Below are positions 25,762 to 32,797 of a stretch of 50,166 bases of DNA, one piece after another. Positions within the stretch are counted from its first letter, which is position 1, and each line of letters starts with the position of its first letter. Both the position numbers and the translations under genes were made by a program. Origin of the DNA: JBQTHP01 sp052389755 (GTDB taxonomy: Bacteria > Pseudomonadota > Gammaproteobacteria > Steroidobacterales > Steroidobacteraceae); contig JBQTHP010000045.1 of assembly GCA_052389755.1 (NCBI GenBank), forward strand, positions 1 to 50,166, written 5' to 3'. The notes beneath the pieces were generated by a model that saw only the letters and a list, made by a program, of their open reading frames with translations, made no database searches and was not told the origin of the DNA.

Positions 25762-26607
25762 TCAGCGCTTTTCGCTGGCGGCGAGATCGGTGAGCAGGGC
25801 GAGCAGCTGAGTCTGTCCACCGGCCATGCTCACGTCGGTGGTGAACTTGCCGTTTACCACGAAGTACGGGGTACCCGGCACGCGATAGCTGTTCGTGAGC
25901 CGTTCGGCACGCGTGAGATTCGAGCTCACCGAAAACGAGTTGTAAGCCTGCAGGAACTGCTTTTCGTCGATGCCGTTCGCTTTCGCGAAATCGACATGCA
26001 GCTTCTGGGTCGCAGCCTCCGAGGTCCCAAGCATCCGCTTGCCTCGCTGATGAATGCTTTCGAACACCTTCTGGTGCAGGTCGCGCCGGCCAAGCGCCTC
26101 GAACGTGTAGAAGAGGCGCGCCTCCGGCCTGTGTCCGGGGCTCCAGACCACCGGCATCCTCACGAGCTTTATGTATTCGGCGTTGTTCTTGTCCCAGCTC
26201 TCGAGATACGGCTCGAGCGCATAGCAGTGGTTGCACGAGTACCACAACACTTCGACGACTTCGACCTCGCCCGCGCCGACGTTCGTCGGCTGCGCGGGTA
26301 CCAGCGGTATGTAGTGCGCACCCGCCTTCCAGCGGCCGTTGGGCAGCTGCTGATCGGCAGGCAGCGCCGCGAGGCGCTCGAGGCCGGCATCGCCACGCTC
26401 CCGCGGCTCGGCAGCATCGCCGCCGGATTCCTGCGTGGCCGTCTCGATTTCCGTTTTCGCGCCGCTTTTGGTCGCGGCGCTGCTCGGGGCCGGAGTCGTC
26501 GCGGCACTGGGTTGCGCGCCGTTCCCGGCGGGCGGCGGCGCTGGGTCTTTCGCGCACGCGCTTACGCTCACGAGGAGGAGCAGAACGAGTATTCCTGACC
26601 GATTCAT
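25762..26607 (-). CDS. DsbA-like thiol:disulfide interchange lipoprotein
   Basis: 281 residues. The signal sequence ends in a lipobox-like VSAC (Cys18), so it is probably a lipoprotein. An Ala/Pro-rich linker (20-75) precedes a DsbA-type thioredoxin domain with active site CNHC in LWYSCNHCYALEPYL, cis-Pro loop VPGTPYFVVNGKF. It would introduce disulfides in the periplasm. Relatives pair with cytochrome c4 genes, as here: the cytochrome is directly upstream on the same strand (17 bp), so the two probably form a short operon. Confidence 0.93.
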   Translation of the reverse strand: MNRSGILVLLLLVSVSACAKDPAPPPAGNGAQPSAATTPAPSSAATKSGAKTEIETATQESGGDAAEPRERGDAGLERLAALPADQQLPNGRWKAGAHYIPLVPAQPTNVGAGEVEVVEVLWYSCNHCYALEPYLESWDKNNAEYIKLVRMPVVWSPGHRPEARLFYTFEALGRRDLHQKVFESIHQRGKRMLGTSEAATQKLHVDFAKANGIDEKQFLQAYNSFSVSSNLTRAERLTNSYRVPGTPYFVVNGKFTTDVSMAGGQTQLLALLTDLAASEKR

Positions 26608-26624
26608 TATCGATACCTTCCGGG

Positions 26625-27320
26625 TCAGCGCATGCCCTGAATGTACGAGGCGAGATTGCGGATGTCTTCGGCGGTGAGACGCTTCGCGATCGTCGACATC
26701 ATGTGGCCGTTGCGGGCCTCGATGTCGGCACTCTCGACCCTGTATCGAGCATCATTCGCGTAGTCGGTGAGCTGCTTGACCGTGTAGACCGAATGCTGGG
26801 CGCGAAGTGCCGGGTAGCCGGCCGCGAGATTGCCGCGTCCCACGGGGCCGTGGCACGCGATGCATGCCGGGATCTGACGCTCGGAATCGCCGTTTCGATA
26901 GAGCGCCTCGCCTGCTTTCCAATAGGACGGATCCGCTTCGAGGCCGGCCGGCGTCTGCGTTTCGTAGTACACGGCGAGGTCTGCAATGTCATCGTCCGTG
27001 AGGGTCGCCGCGAGCGGCACCATTACCGGGTTGTTGCGCACGGTGGCGCGAAACAGCCTCAGTTGCTCCGCCGTGTAGACCGCGGGCTGGCCCGCGAGGT
27101 TCGGCCATTCCGGATTCGTGCTGTTGCCGTTCATCCCGTGGCACGCGAGGCACACCGCGGCCTTGCCTGCGCCTTCCTCGGCGGAGCCGGTCGCGTGCGG
27201 CACTGTGTTCGGCGTCGCCTCGGCGGGCGCGGTTGCCGGTGCCTCAGGCACCTGAGCGCCCGCGACGCCCGCTGCGAGCACGCACACACTCACCCAGCCG
27301 ATTTTCACGGTCTTCGACAT
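26625..27320 (-). CDS. Dihaem cytochrome c4
   Basis: 231 residues from ATG 27320. A signal peptide (1-22) is followed by a Pro/Ala-rich stretch and two cytochrome domains with CLACH and CIACH; distal Met candidates lie in NNPVMVPLA and NGHMMSTIA. Cytochrome c4 is a periplasmic carrier between the bc1 complex and terminal oxidases. Longer in-frame starts add only low-quality sequence. Confidence 0.93.
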   Translation of the reverse strand: MSKTVKIGWVSVCVLAAGVAGAQVPEAPATAPAEATPNTVPHATGSAEEGAGKAAVCLACHGMNGNSTNPEWPNLAGQPAVYTAEQLRLFRATVRNNPVMVPLAATLTDDDIADLAVYYETQTPAGLEADPSYWKAGEALYRNGDSERQIPACIACHGPVGRGNLAAGYPALRAQHSVYTVKQLTDYANDARYRVESADIEARNGHMMSTIAKRLTAEDIRNLASYIQGMR

Positions 27321-27358
27321 TGTTGACGCTTCCGAAAGCGAGGCTGCGAGGGCGGCGA

Positions 27359-27368
27359 ATTGTACACT
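27359..27368. promoter_or_regulatory. Divergent -10 elements for the cytochrome c4 and engB genes
   Basis: In the 68-bp gap, GTACACT can serve as -10 TACACT for engB (+) and TACAAT (plus ATTGTA, 27359-27364) as -10 for the cytochrome gene (-). The two overlap almost completely, implying mutual exclusion. Read by eye only. Confidence 0.35.
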
Positions 27369-27388
27369 AGGGTCTTTCGCAGCCTTTC

Positions 27389-27979
27389 GTGAGCGCATAT
27401 CCCCACGCCCGCTTCCTCCTGAGCGCAGCGAGCCCGGCGCAGTTCCCCGCGGACCGCGGGATCGAAGTCGCATTCGCCGGCCGATCGAACGCGGGCAAAT
27501 CGAGCGCGATCAACGCCATCGCGCAGCGCAATGCGCTCGCGCGCACGAGCAAGACACCCGGACGCACGCGCCTTCTCAATTTCTTCGAGCTCGCGCCAGA
27601 TCTCCGCATCGTCGATCTGCCCGGGTACGGATACGCGGACGTGCCGGAAGCGGAGCGTCGCAAATGGGCGCCGCTCATCGATGCGCTTCTCGAACGCGAA
27701 TCTCTGCGGGCGCTCTTCCTGATCGTCGATGCGCGGCGCGGGCTCGGCGATGCCGATGCGGCGCTGATCAAGTGGGCGCAGGCCGCCGCGCGCGAAGTCC
27801 GCGTGCTGCTCGCCAAAGCGGACAAGCTGAAGCGATCGGAGGCGATCCAGGTGGAGCGAGCGGTGCGCGCCGGTGTGGGCGACGCGGCGAGCGTGCAGTT
27901 GTTCTCGGCGGTAGCCGGGACCGGCGTCGAAGCCGCGCGTCGTGCGCTCGAGGAGCTCAGAAACGCGCCGCCCAAATAA
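27389..27979 (+). CDS. engB: Ribosome biogenesis GTPase YihA/EngB
   Basis: 196 residues from GTG 27389. G1 is GRSNAGKSS, G2 TSKTPGRTR, G3 DLPGYGYADVP, G4 AKADKL, G5 near SAVAGTG. EngB is a TrmE-Era-type GTPase needed for 50S assembly. It converges with polA across an intervening OMP gene and an sRNA candidate; in E. coli, Pseudomonas and (as I recall it) Xanthomonas, this polA-engB interval hosts Spot 42, ErsA or sX13. Confidence 0.95.
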   Translation: MSAYPHARFLLSAASPAQFPADRGIEVAFAGRSNAGKSSAINAIAQRNALARTSKTPGRTRLLNFFELAPDLRIVDLPGYGYADVPEAERRKWAPLIDALLERESLRALFLIVDARRGLGDADAALIKWAQAAAREVRVLLAKADKLKRSEAIQVERAVRAGVGDAASVQLFSAVAGTGVEAARRALEELRNAPPK

Positions 27980-28017
27980 ATAAAAAGCCCCGATGACCTC
28001 TGAGAGGCCACCGGGGC
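27976..28017 (-). terminator. Rho-independent terminator of the sRNA candidate
   Basis: On the minus strand, GCCCCGGTGGCCTCTCAG and its pairing AGAGGTCATCGGGGC form a long hairpin (27987-28017), followed by CTTTTTATTTATTT. The direction of the T-run shows that it terminates leftward transcription (the sRNA and possibly the OMP gene), not engB. Confidence 0.85.
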
Positions 28018-28112
28018 AGACTAACCCGGCACAGGTCTCATGAACCGGGTCAACCCGCTCAGGGAGGGAAGCGGGGAGTGCTGGAGGCACTCGAACTCTA
28101 AGACGAGTGAGC
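27982..28112 (-). ncRNA. Candidate sRNA with C-rich hairpin loops (sX13/ErsA/Spot 42 locus)
   Basis: Reading leftward there are four stem-loops: GAGTGC-CTCCA-GCACTC (28076-28092), CCCGCT-TCCCTCCCTG-AGCGGG (28054-28075), ACCCGG-N-CCGGGT (28024-28050) and the terminator (27987-28017). The loops of the first two display CUCC and CCCUCCCU, perfect complements of Shine-Dalgarno sequences, a design known from sX13 of Xanthomonas and other C-rich-loop sRNAs. The locus is downstream of polA, on the same strand, convergent to engB, as for Spot 42 and ErsA. The 5' end is not defined. Hfq-dependent action on target ribosome sites is inferred. Confidence 0.7.
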
Positions 28113-28184
28113 ACCCCCAAAGTTCCAACGCCCGTGCGGCCGAATCGGGCCTTTCAAATCATGGGCTTGGACGAAAGCTGTGCG

Positions 28185-28721
28185 CTAGAGAAACGTGTAC
28201 GTAAAAGCCAGCGTGAAGAGATCGGCGCCATCGGTGTCCTCGATGTCGAGAGCCTCGTATTCGCCTCGGATGGCGAGACTGCCCAGTCGCGCCTGAACGC
28301 CGGCTCCGTACGCGAACTCCGTCCCGTCCTCGTCGAAGCTCGCGCCGCTGATCCCGCTGAAGCCGCCCTCGACGTTCCACTGCGCAATACCGGCCTTGGC
28401 AAAAAGATCGATCGGCATCAGCGGCAGGAAGAGCACGCCGAAGGCTGCGATCGCCTTGGCCTTTGCGGTCGCGGTTCCGAGGCCCGGAATCGAAGCCTCC
28501 TCGTCGCCGAGGTCCATATAGGTTGCCTCGACCCCGAAGAGATCGATCGGCCTGAACCCGGCGATGATCTTCCATGCCGTATCGTCCAGGTCGAAGTTCT
28601 GGTTCTCGAAGCCGTCGATGTTCGACTGGCTGACGCCGGCCCCGAGGTAGAAGCCGTTATCGGCACCCTGAGCGACGCCGGCTGCGAGAGCCAGCACAGC
28701 TGCAAACCAAACGGATCGCAT
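28185..28721 (-). CDS. Outer-membrane beta-barrel protein (OmpA/OmpX-like porin family)
   Basis: 178 residues from ATG 28721, which has GGAGG 8 bases upstream. A signal peptide (1-19) is followed by an eight-stranded barrel pattern of alternating hydrophobic residues: NGFYLGAGVSQSNIDGF, FGVEATYMDLGD, LFAKAGIAQWNVEGGF, FAYGAGVQARLG, LAIRGEYEALDIE and the terminal strand LFTLAFTYTFL with C-terminal aromatic/Leu end. It is inserted between polA and the sRNA candidate. Function unknown beyond an envelope role. Confidence 0.88.
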   Translation of the reverse strand: MRSVWFAAVLALAAGVAQGADNGFYLGAGVSQSNIDGFENQNFDLDDTAWKIIAGFRPIDLFGVEATYMDLGDEEASIPGLGTATAKAKAIAAFGVLFLPLMPIDLFAKAGIAQWNVEGGFSGISGASFDEDGTEFAYGAGVQARLGSLAIRGEYEALDIEDTDGADLFTLAFTYTFL

Positions 28722-28822
28722 TGGCAGACCTCCACGGTCGTGACGACCGATTCGAATGCTGGAGAGGGGGGTGTCGGATGTCATCCTGTCGTCAGCGAGC
28801 GACGCGCAGTGTAAAAAAGCGT

Positions 28823-28917
28823 CCGGCTTCCGCCTTCCGTCCTCCGGCCTAAGACACAGACGCGGCCGCTGAGCGTCGCGTTCCTTTTCCGGCCGGAAGG
28901 CGGAAGTCTGGAGCCGG
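28823..28917. repeat. REP-like inverted repeat, copy 4 (polA downstream)
   Basis: Left arm CCGGCTTCCGCCTTCCGTCC and right arm GGCCGGAAGGCGGAAGTCTG flank a central segment. Same family as copies at 8229, 10582 and 20151. Confidence 0.8.
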
Positions 28918-28951
28918 CATCGGCGGAGCGCGGCAGCGCTCCGCCGATGCC
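28916..28951 (-). terminator. Long hairpin immediately after polA
   Basis: A perfect palindrome GGCATCGGCGGAGCGC-TGCC-GCGCTCCGCCGATGCC abuts the polA TAG. No T-run follows, so it may stabilise the polA mRNA end or act as a weak terminator. Confidence 0.5.
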
Positions 28952-31725
28952 TAATGCGCCTCGTCCCAGTTCGTTCCGACGCCGATGTCGATGCGCAGCG
29001 GCGCCCTGAGGTCTGCTGCGCCTGCCATACGGTCGCGGACGCTCGCCGCGACCGCGTCGACTGCGTCGTCGCGTACCTCGAGCACGAGCTCGTCGTGGAC
29101 CTGCATGATGAGCCGCGCCGGGGCACGCTCGTGCTCGCACCAGGAATCCACCGCGATCATCGCGCGCTTGATGATGTCTGCGGCGGTGCCCTGCATCGGC
29201 GCGTTGATCGCGGCGCGCTCGGCGTACTGCTGCATCTGCCTGTTGCGCGAGCGGATGTCGGGCAGATAGAGCCGGCGCCCGTAAACCGTTTCCACGAATC
29301 CGTCCTCGCGCGCCTGCCGTCGCGTGTCGTCCATGTAGCGCTTCACGCCCGGGTAGCGCTGGAAGTACCGGTCGACGTACTGCTGCGCCGCGCTGCGCTC
29401 GAGGCCGAGCCGCTGCGCGAGACCGAACGCGGACATGCCGTAAATGAGGCCGAAGTTGATCATCTTCGCGACCCGCCGCTGGTCCGCCGTGACCGCATCG
29501 AGCGGTGCGCCGAACATCTCCGCAGCGGTGGCCTGATGCACGTCCCGATCCTCCGCGAACGCTCTGAGCAGACCCTCGTCGCCCGAGAGGTGCGCCATGA
29601 TGCGCAGCTCGATCTGCGAGTAGTCGGCCGCCATGAGGAGATGACCGGGCGGCGCGATGAACGCCTGTCGGATGCGACGACCTTCAGGGCGCCGGATCGG
29701 AATGTTCTGCAGGTTCGGATCCGATGACGAGAGCCGCCCCGTCGCCGCTACGGCCTGCTGATAGCAGGTGTGAACGCGACGCGTGTGCGCGTTCACCATC
29801 TCGGGAAGCTTGTCGGTGTAGGTGCCCTTCAGTTTCGCCAGTGTGCGGTATTCGAGAATGATGCGCGGCAGAGGGTAATTCTCCGCGAGCTCCTCGAGCA
29901 CGTCCTCGCCCGTGGAGGGTTGGCCGGTCGGTGTCTTGCGCAGCACCGGGAGTCCAAGCTTCTCGAAGAGCACCTGCTGCAGCTGGCGCGGCGACTCGAG
30001 GTTGAACTCGTAACCCGCTTCCTTGCGCGCCTGCCCCATGAGCTCCTGCAGCTGCAGCGACATCTCGCGGCTGTGCGCCTTCAACTTGTCGGAATCGAGC
30101 AGAACGCCGCGTGCTTCCATGCGCTGCAGGACGGGCACCAGCGGCTGCTCGAATTCCTCGTACAGGCGCTTGAACGCAGGCGCGCGCTCGATGCGCGGCC
30201 ACAGCGCGCGATGCAGCCGCATCGTGACGTCGGCATCCTCGGCCGAGTATTCCGCCGCGCGATCGACCGGCACCTGATTGAACGACAGCTTCTTTGCGCC
30301 CTTCCCGGCGACGTCCTCGTACGTGATCGTGCGGATGCCGAGATACTCGAGCGCCGTCGAGTCCATGTCGTGCCGCGCGACGCTGTTCAGCACGTAGGAC
30401 TCGAGCATCGTGTCGTAGCGCATGCCCGCGAGCCGGATGCCGTGATTCGCGAGGACGTGCGCGTCGAACTTCAGGTGGTGCCCGATCTTGCCGCGCTCGG
30501 GATCCTCGAGGATCGGCCGAAGGACCGCGAGCACCCGCTCGCGATCGAGCTGCTCCGGTGCGCCCGCGTAGTCGTGCTTCAGCGGCACGTACGCGGCAGC
30601 GCCCGGCTCGATGCAGAACGAGACGCCGACGATCTCCGCGGTCATGTAGTCGAGGCTCGTCGTCTCGGTGTCCAACGCGAACAGGCTCGCCTTCGACAGG
30701 GCCTCGAGCCAGCGCTCGAGATCGGACCACTGGGTGATCGTTTCATAGCGCCGCTCGAGCTTCGCGAGCTCCGTGGCCGCGGCGAGCAGCTCGGGATCGG
30801 CAGACGGCGCCGGGGGCGCGGGAGCCGCGCGCGGCGTCGACGCCGCAGCGGCCGAAACCTCGGGCGCGGCATCGCCGTCGAGCTGGCGAAGAAAGGCGCG
30901 CAGCTCGAGGCGAGTGTAGATCTCGCGGAGCGCTTCTTTATCGGGCGGCGCGGGCCTGCACTCTTCGGCGCCGGCCGGCAGGTCGAGGTCGGTGCGGATC
31001 GTCGCGAGCTTGCGCGACAGCTCGAGCGTTGCGAGCCCGGCGCGCAGGTTCTCGCCGACCTTGCCTTCGACCTGCGCCGCATTCGCGATCAACGCATCGA
31101 GCGTGCCGTACTGGTTCAGCCATTTCGCGGCCGTCTTCGGGCCGACCTTTTCGACGCCGGGAATGTTGTCGGAGCTGTCGCCGACCAGCGCAAGGTAATC
31201 GACGATCTGCTCCGGCCAGACGTCGAACTTCGCCTTGACGCCCGCGCGATCGAGCGTGGTGTCGCTCATCGTGTTCACGAGCGTGATGGACTCGTTCACG
31301 AGCTGCGCCATGTCCTTGTCGCTCGTCGAGATGAGCACGCGCCGGCCGGCACGGGCCGCGCGACAGGCGAGGGTGCCGATCACGTCGTCCGCCTCGACCC
31401 CTTCCATGCGCAGCACCGGCAGTCCCTGGGCCTTGAGGACGGAGAGCAGCGGCTCGATCTGGGCGCGCAGATCGTTCGGCATGGGGGGACGGTGCTCCTT
31501 GTACGCGGCGAAGATCTCGTCGCGGAAGGTCCTGCCGGAAGCGTCGAACACAACGGCGATGCACCGCGGCGCGTGGTCCTTGATGAAGCGAGTCATCATG
31601 TTCATCACGCCGAAGATCGCGCCCGTCGGTTCGCCGCGGGAGTTGGTGAGCGGCGGCAGCGCGTGAAACGCGCGGTAGAGATAGGAAGAGCCGTCGACGA
31701 GGACTAGATCGGCCGCGGAGGTCAT
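28951..31725 (-). CDS. polA: DNA polymerase I
   Basis: 924 residues. The 5'-3' exonuclease (1-290) begins LVLVDGSSYLYRAFHALPPL; acidic residues such as GVEADDVIGTLA and STSDKDMAQLV are present. The 3'-5' proofreading domain (about 325-520) retains FALDTETTSLDYM and a later FDAHVLANHG. The polymerase domain carries ADYSQIELRIMAHLSGDE (motif A), RRVAKMINFGLIYGMSAFGLA (motif B) and MQVHDELVLEV (motif C). It fills Okazaki gaps and repairs DNA. Six bases separate it from lptM, so it is the last gene of the long arg-lptM-polA run. Confidence 0.98.
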   Translation of the reverse strand: MTSAADLVLVDGSSYLYRAFHALPPLTNSRGEPTGAIFGVMNMMTRFIKDHAPRCIAVVFDASGRTFRDEIFAAYKEHRPPMPNDLRAQIEPLLSVLKAQGLPVLRMEGVEADDVIGTLACRAARAGRRVLISTSDKDMAQLVNESITLVNTMSDTTLDRAGVKAKFDVWPEQIVDYLALVGDSSDNIPGVEKVGPKTAAKWLNQYGTLDALIANAAQVEGKVGENLRAGLATLELSRKLATIRTDLDLPAGAEECRPAPPDKEALREIYTRLELRAFLRQLDGDAAPEVSAAAASTPRAAPAPPAPSADPELLAAATELAKLERRYETITQWSDLERWLEALSKASLFALDTETTSLDYMTAEIVGVSFCIEPGAAAYVPLKHDYAGAPEQLDRERVLAVLRPILEDPERGKIGHHLKFDAHVLANHGIRLAGMRYDTMLESYVLNSVARHDMDSTALEYLGIRTITYEDVAGKGAKKLSFNQVPVDRAAEYSAEDADVTMRLHRALWPRIERAPAFKRLYEEFEQPLVPVLQRMEARGVLLDSDKLKAHSREMSLQLQELMGQARKEAGYEFNLESPRQLQQVLFEKLGLPVLRKTPTGQPSTGEDVLEELAENYPLPRIILEYRTLAKLKGTYTDKLPEMVNAHTRRVHTCYQQAVAATGRLSSSDPNLQNIPIRRPEGRRIRQAFIAPPGHLLMAADYSQIELRIMAHLSGDEGLLRAFAEDRDVHQATAAEMFGAPLDAVTADQRRVAKMINFGLIYGMSAFGLAQRLGLERSAAQQYVDRYFQRYPGVKRYMDDTRRQAREDGFVETVYGRRLYLPDIRSRNRQMQQYAERAAINAPMQGTAADIIKRAMIAVDSWCEHERAPARLIMQVHDELVLEVRDDAVDAVAASVRDRMAGAADLRAPLRIDIGVGTNWDEAH

Positions 31726-31731
31726 ACGCTC

Positions 31732-31941
31732 CTACGGTGGCGGTTCGGATTTCTCGTCGTCGTCCGGCTTTTTCGGCGTCGACGATTCCGGCGCGGGCTC
31801 GGGTGCGGGTGCGGGTCGGGTGACGACGTCCCGCGGCTTCTCCGGCAGATAGAGCGGTCCCTTCTGGCCGCACGCCGCGACGAAAGCGCCGGCCGCGAGG
31901 CCGATAGCCGTCTGAGCCGAGAGGCGTCTGAGCCTTCTCAT
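31732..31941 (-). CDS. lptM: LPS translocon maturation chaperone LptM (YifL-like lipoprotein)
   Basis: 69 residues from ATG 31941. The motif VAACGQKGPLYLPEKP gives the lipobox Cys and the family's GQKGPLYLP signature. LptM helps LptD acquire correct disulfides. The C-terminus is Pro/Glu/Asp rich. In many gammaproteobacteria it sits next to lysA-dapF; here it is between the DUF4870 gene (1-nt stop-start overlap) and polA. Confidence 0.88.
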   Translation of the reverse strand: MRRLRRLSAQTAIGLAAGAFVAACGQKGPLYLPEKPRDVVTRPAPAPEPAPESSTPKKPDDDEKSEPPP

Positions 31942-32369
31942 CACGTGTACATCGGCCGGCCGTCGCGCAGCGCGAGCCAGCCGCGCGCGACCCGGTACGC
32001 GAGCCACACTCCGAGCACGAACACGCCGACGTAGTAGGTCGCGATGCCGAGGCCGAGCAGCAGCACGAGCGGCGCGGAGATGATCGATACGATGATCCAC
32101 ACGAGAAGCGCGAACCAGAACGTGCGTATCTGCCAGCGGAAGTGGGATTCGAGATACGTGCCGCGGGTCGCATCGCGTCGCGCGTAGTTCATGATCACGC
32201 CGATGATCGACGGAAGACCGAACACGAAGGCGCCGACGATGGTAGCCGACCCGGTTACGCCGATGACCACCGACAGCGCGTGCAACGCGTAGATCACGTG
32301 TGTGTAGGTGACGAGCGACGGATCGACTGTCTGCGACGCGGCCGCTGCCATCGATGTGTTGTCGGTCAT
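31941..32369 (-). CDS. DUF4870 family membrane protein
   Basis: 142 residues from ATG 32369. Segments THVIYALHALSVVIGVTGSA, the FGLPSIIGVIMNYARRD pair and SHFRWQIRTFWFALLVWIIV fit the DUF4870/YpbR-like small integral membrane family. An inner-membrane protein with three to four helices and no known function. It is coupled to lptM by a shared base and follows a hotdog thioesterase, whose stop overlaps its start by 4 bp. Confidence 0.82.
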   Translation of the reverse strand: MTDNTSMAAAASQTVDPSLVTYTHVIYALHALSVVIGVTGSATIVGAFVFGLPSIIGVIMNYARRDATRGTYLESHFRWQIRTFWFALLVWIIVSIISAPLVLLLGLGIATYYVGVFVLGVWLAYRVARGWLALRDGRPMYT

Positions 32370-32797
32370 GAACGGCTCCTTTCGACGATCGCCATCGTAA
32401 TGCGCGACACGCAGATGAGGCGATCCTGTTCGTCGGTGATCTCGATTCCCCAGACCTGGCTGCGCGTGCCGATGTGGAACGGACGCGTGATCCCCGTCAC
32501 GAGCCCACCCTGCACGGATCTCAAGTGGTTCGCGTTGATCTCCTGCCCGACCGAAGCGAAGCGCTCGCGATCGATGCAGAGATACGACGCGCTGCTCGCG
32601 AGCGTCTCCGCGAGCACGACCGAGGCGCCGCCGTGCAGGATGCCGAACGGCTGCCGCGTGCGCTCGTTCACCGGCATGGTGCCGCGCAGGAAGTCCGGGC
32701 CGAGCTCGGTGAACTCGATGCCGAGAAAGCCGGGCATCGATCCGCCGTGGATCCCGCGAAGCCCCGCCAGGGACGCCTCGCCGCGCCAGATGCTCAT
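32366..32797 (-). CDS. Hotdog-fold acyl-CoA thioesterase (PaaI/EntH family)
   Basis: 143 residues. FGILHGGASVVLAETLASSAS holds the conserved HGG and the catalytic Glu helix; INANHLRSVQGG is the second conserved turn. It hydrolyses acyl-CoA or aryl-CoA thioesters, substrate unknown (1,4-dihydroxy-2-naphthoyl-CoA and acyl-CoA hydrolases are close relatives). It overlaps argH by 4 bp, so its product is translated with the arginine enzymes. Confidence 0.88.
   Translation of the reverse strand: MSIWRGEASLAGLRGIHGGSMPGFLGIEFTELGPDFLRGTMPVNERTRQPFGILHGGASVVLAETLASSASYLCIDRERFASVGQEINANHLRSVQGGLVTGITRPFHIGTRSQVWGIEITDEQDRLICVSRITMAIVERSRS

Noticed and set aside
24725..26557. A 610-residue CorA fusion
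   Set aside because: The upstream part of the frame lies over the DsbA-like gene and is low-complexity; CorA starts at 25714.
28020..28110. Plus-strand 4.5S (SRP) RNA suggested by GAGGGAAGC
   Set aside because: The conserved GGUCAGG-CCGGAAGGAAGCAGCC core is absent and the terminator T-run belongs to the minus strand.
8229..28917. CRISPR array suggested by repeated similar segments
   Set aside because: The repeats are dispersed single units kilobases apart with inverted arms and no spacers between them.
29770..31707. 645-codon open frame antisense to polA
   Set aside because: Complement-frame artefact of a high-GC gene; composition is extreme and polA is unmistakable.
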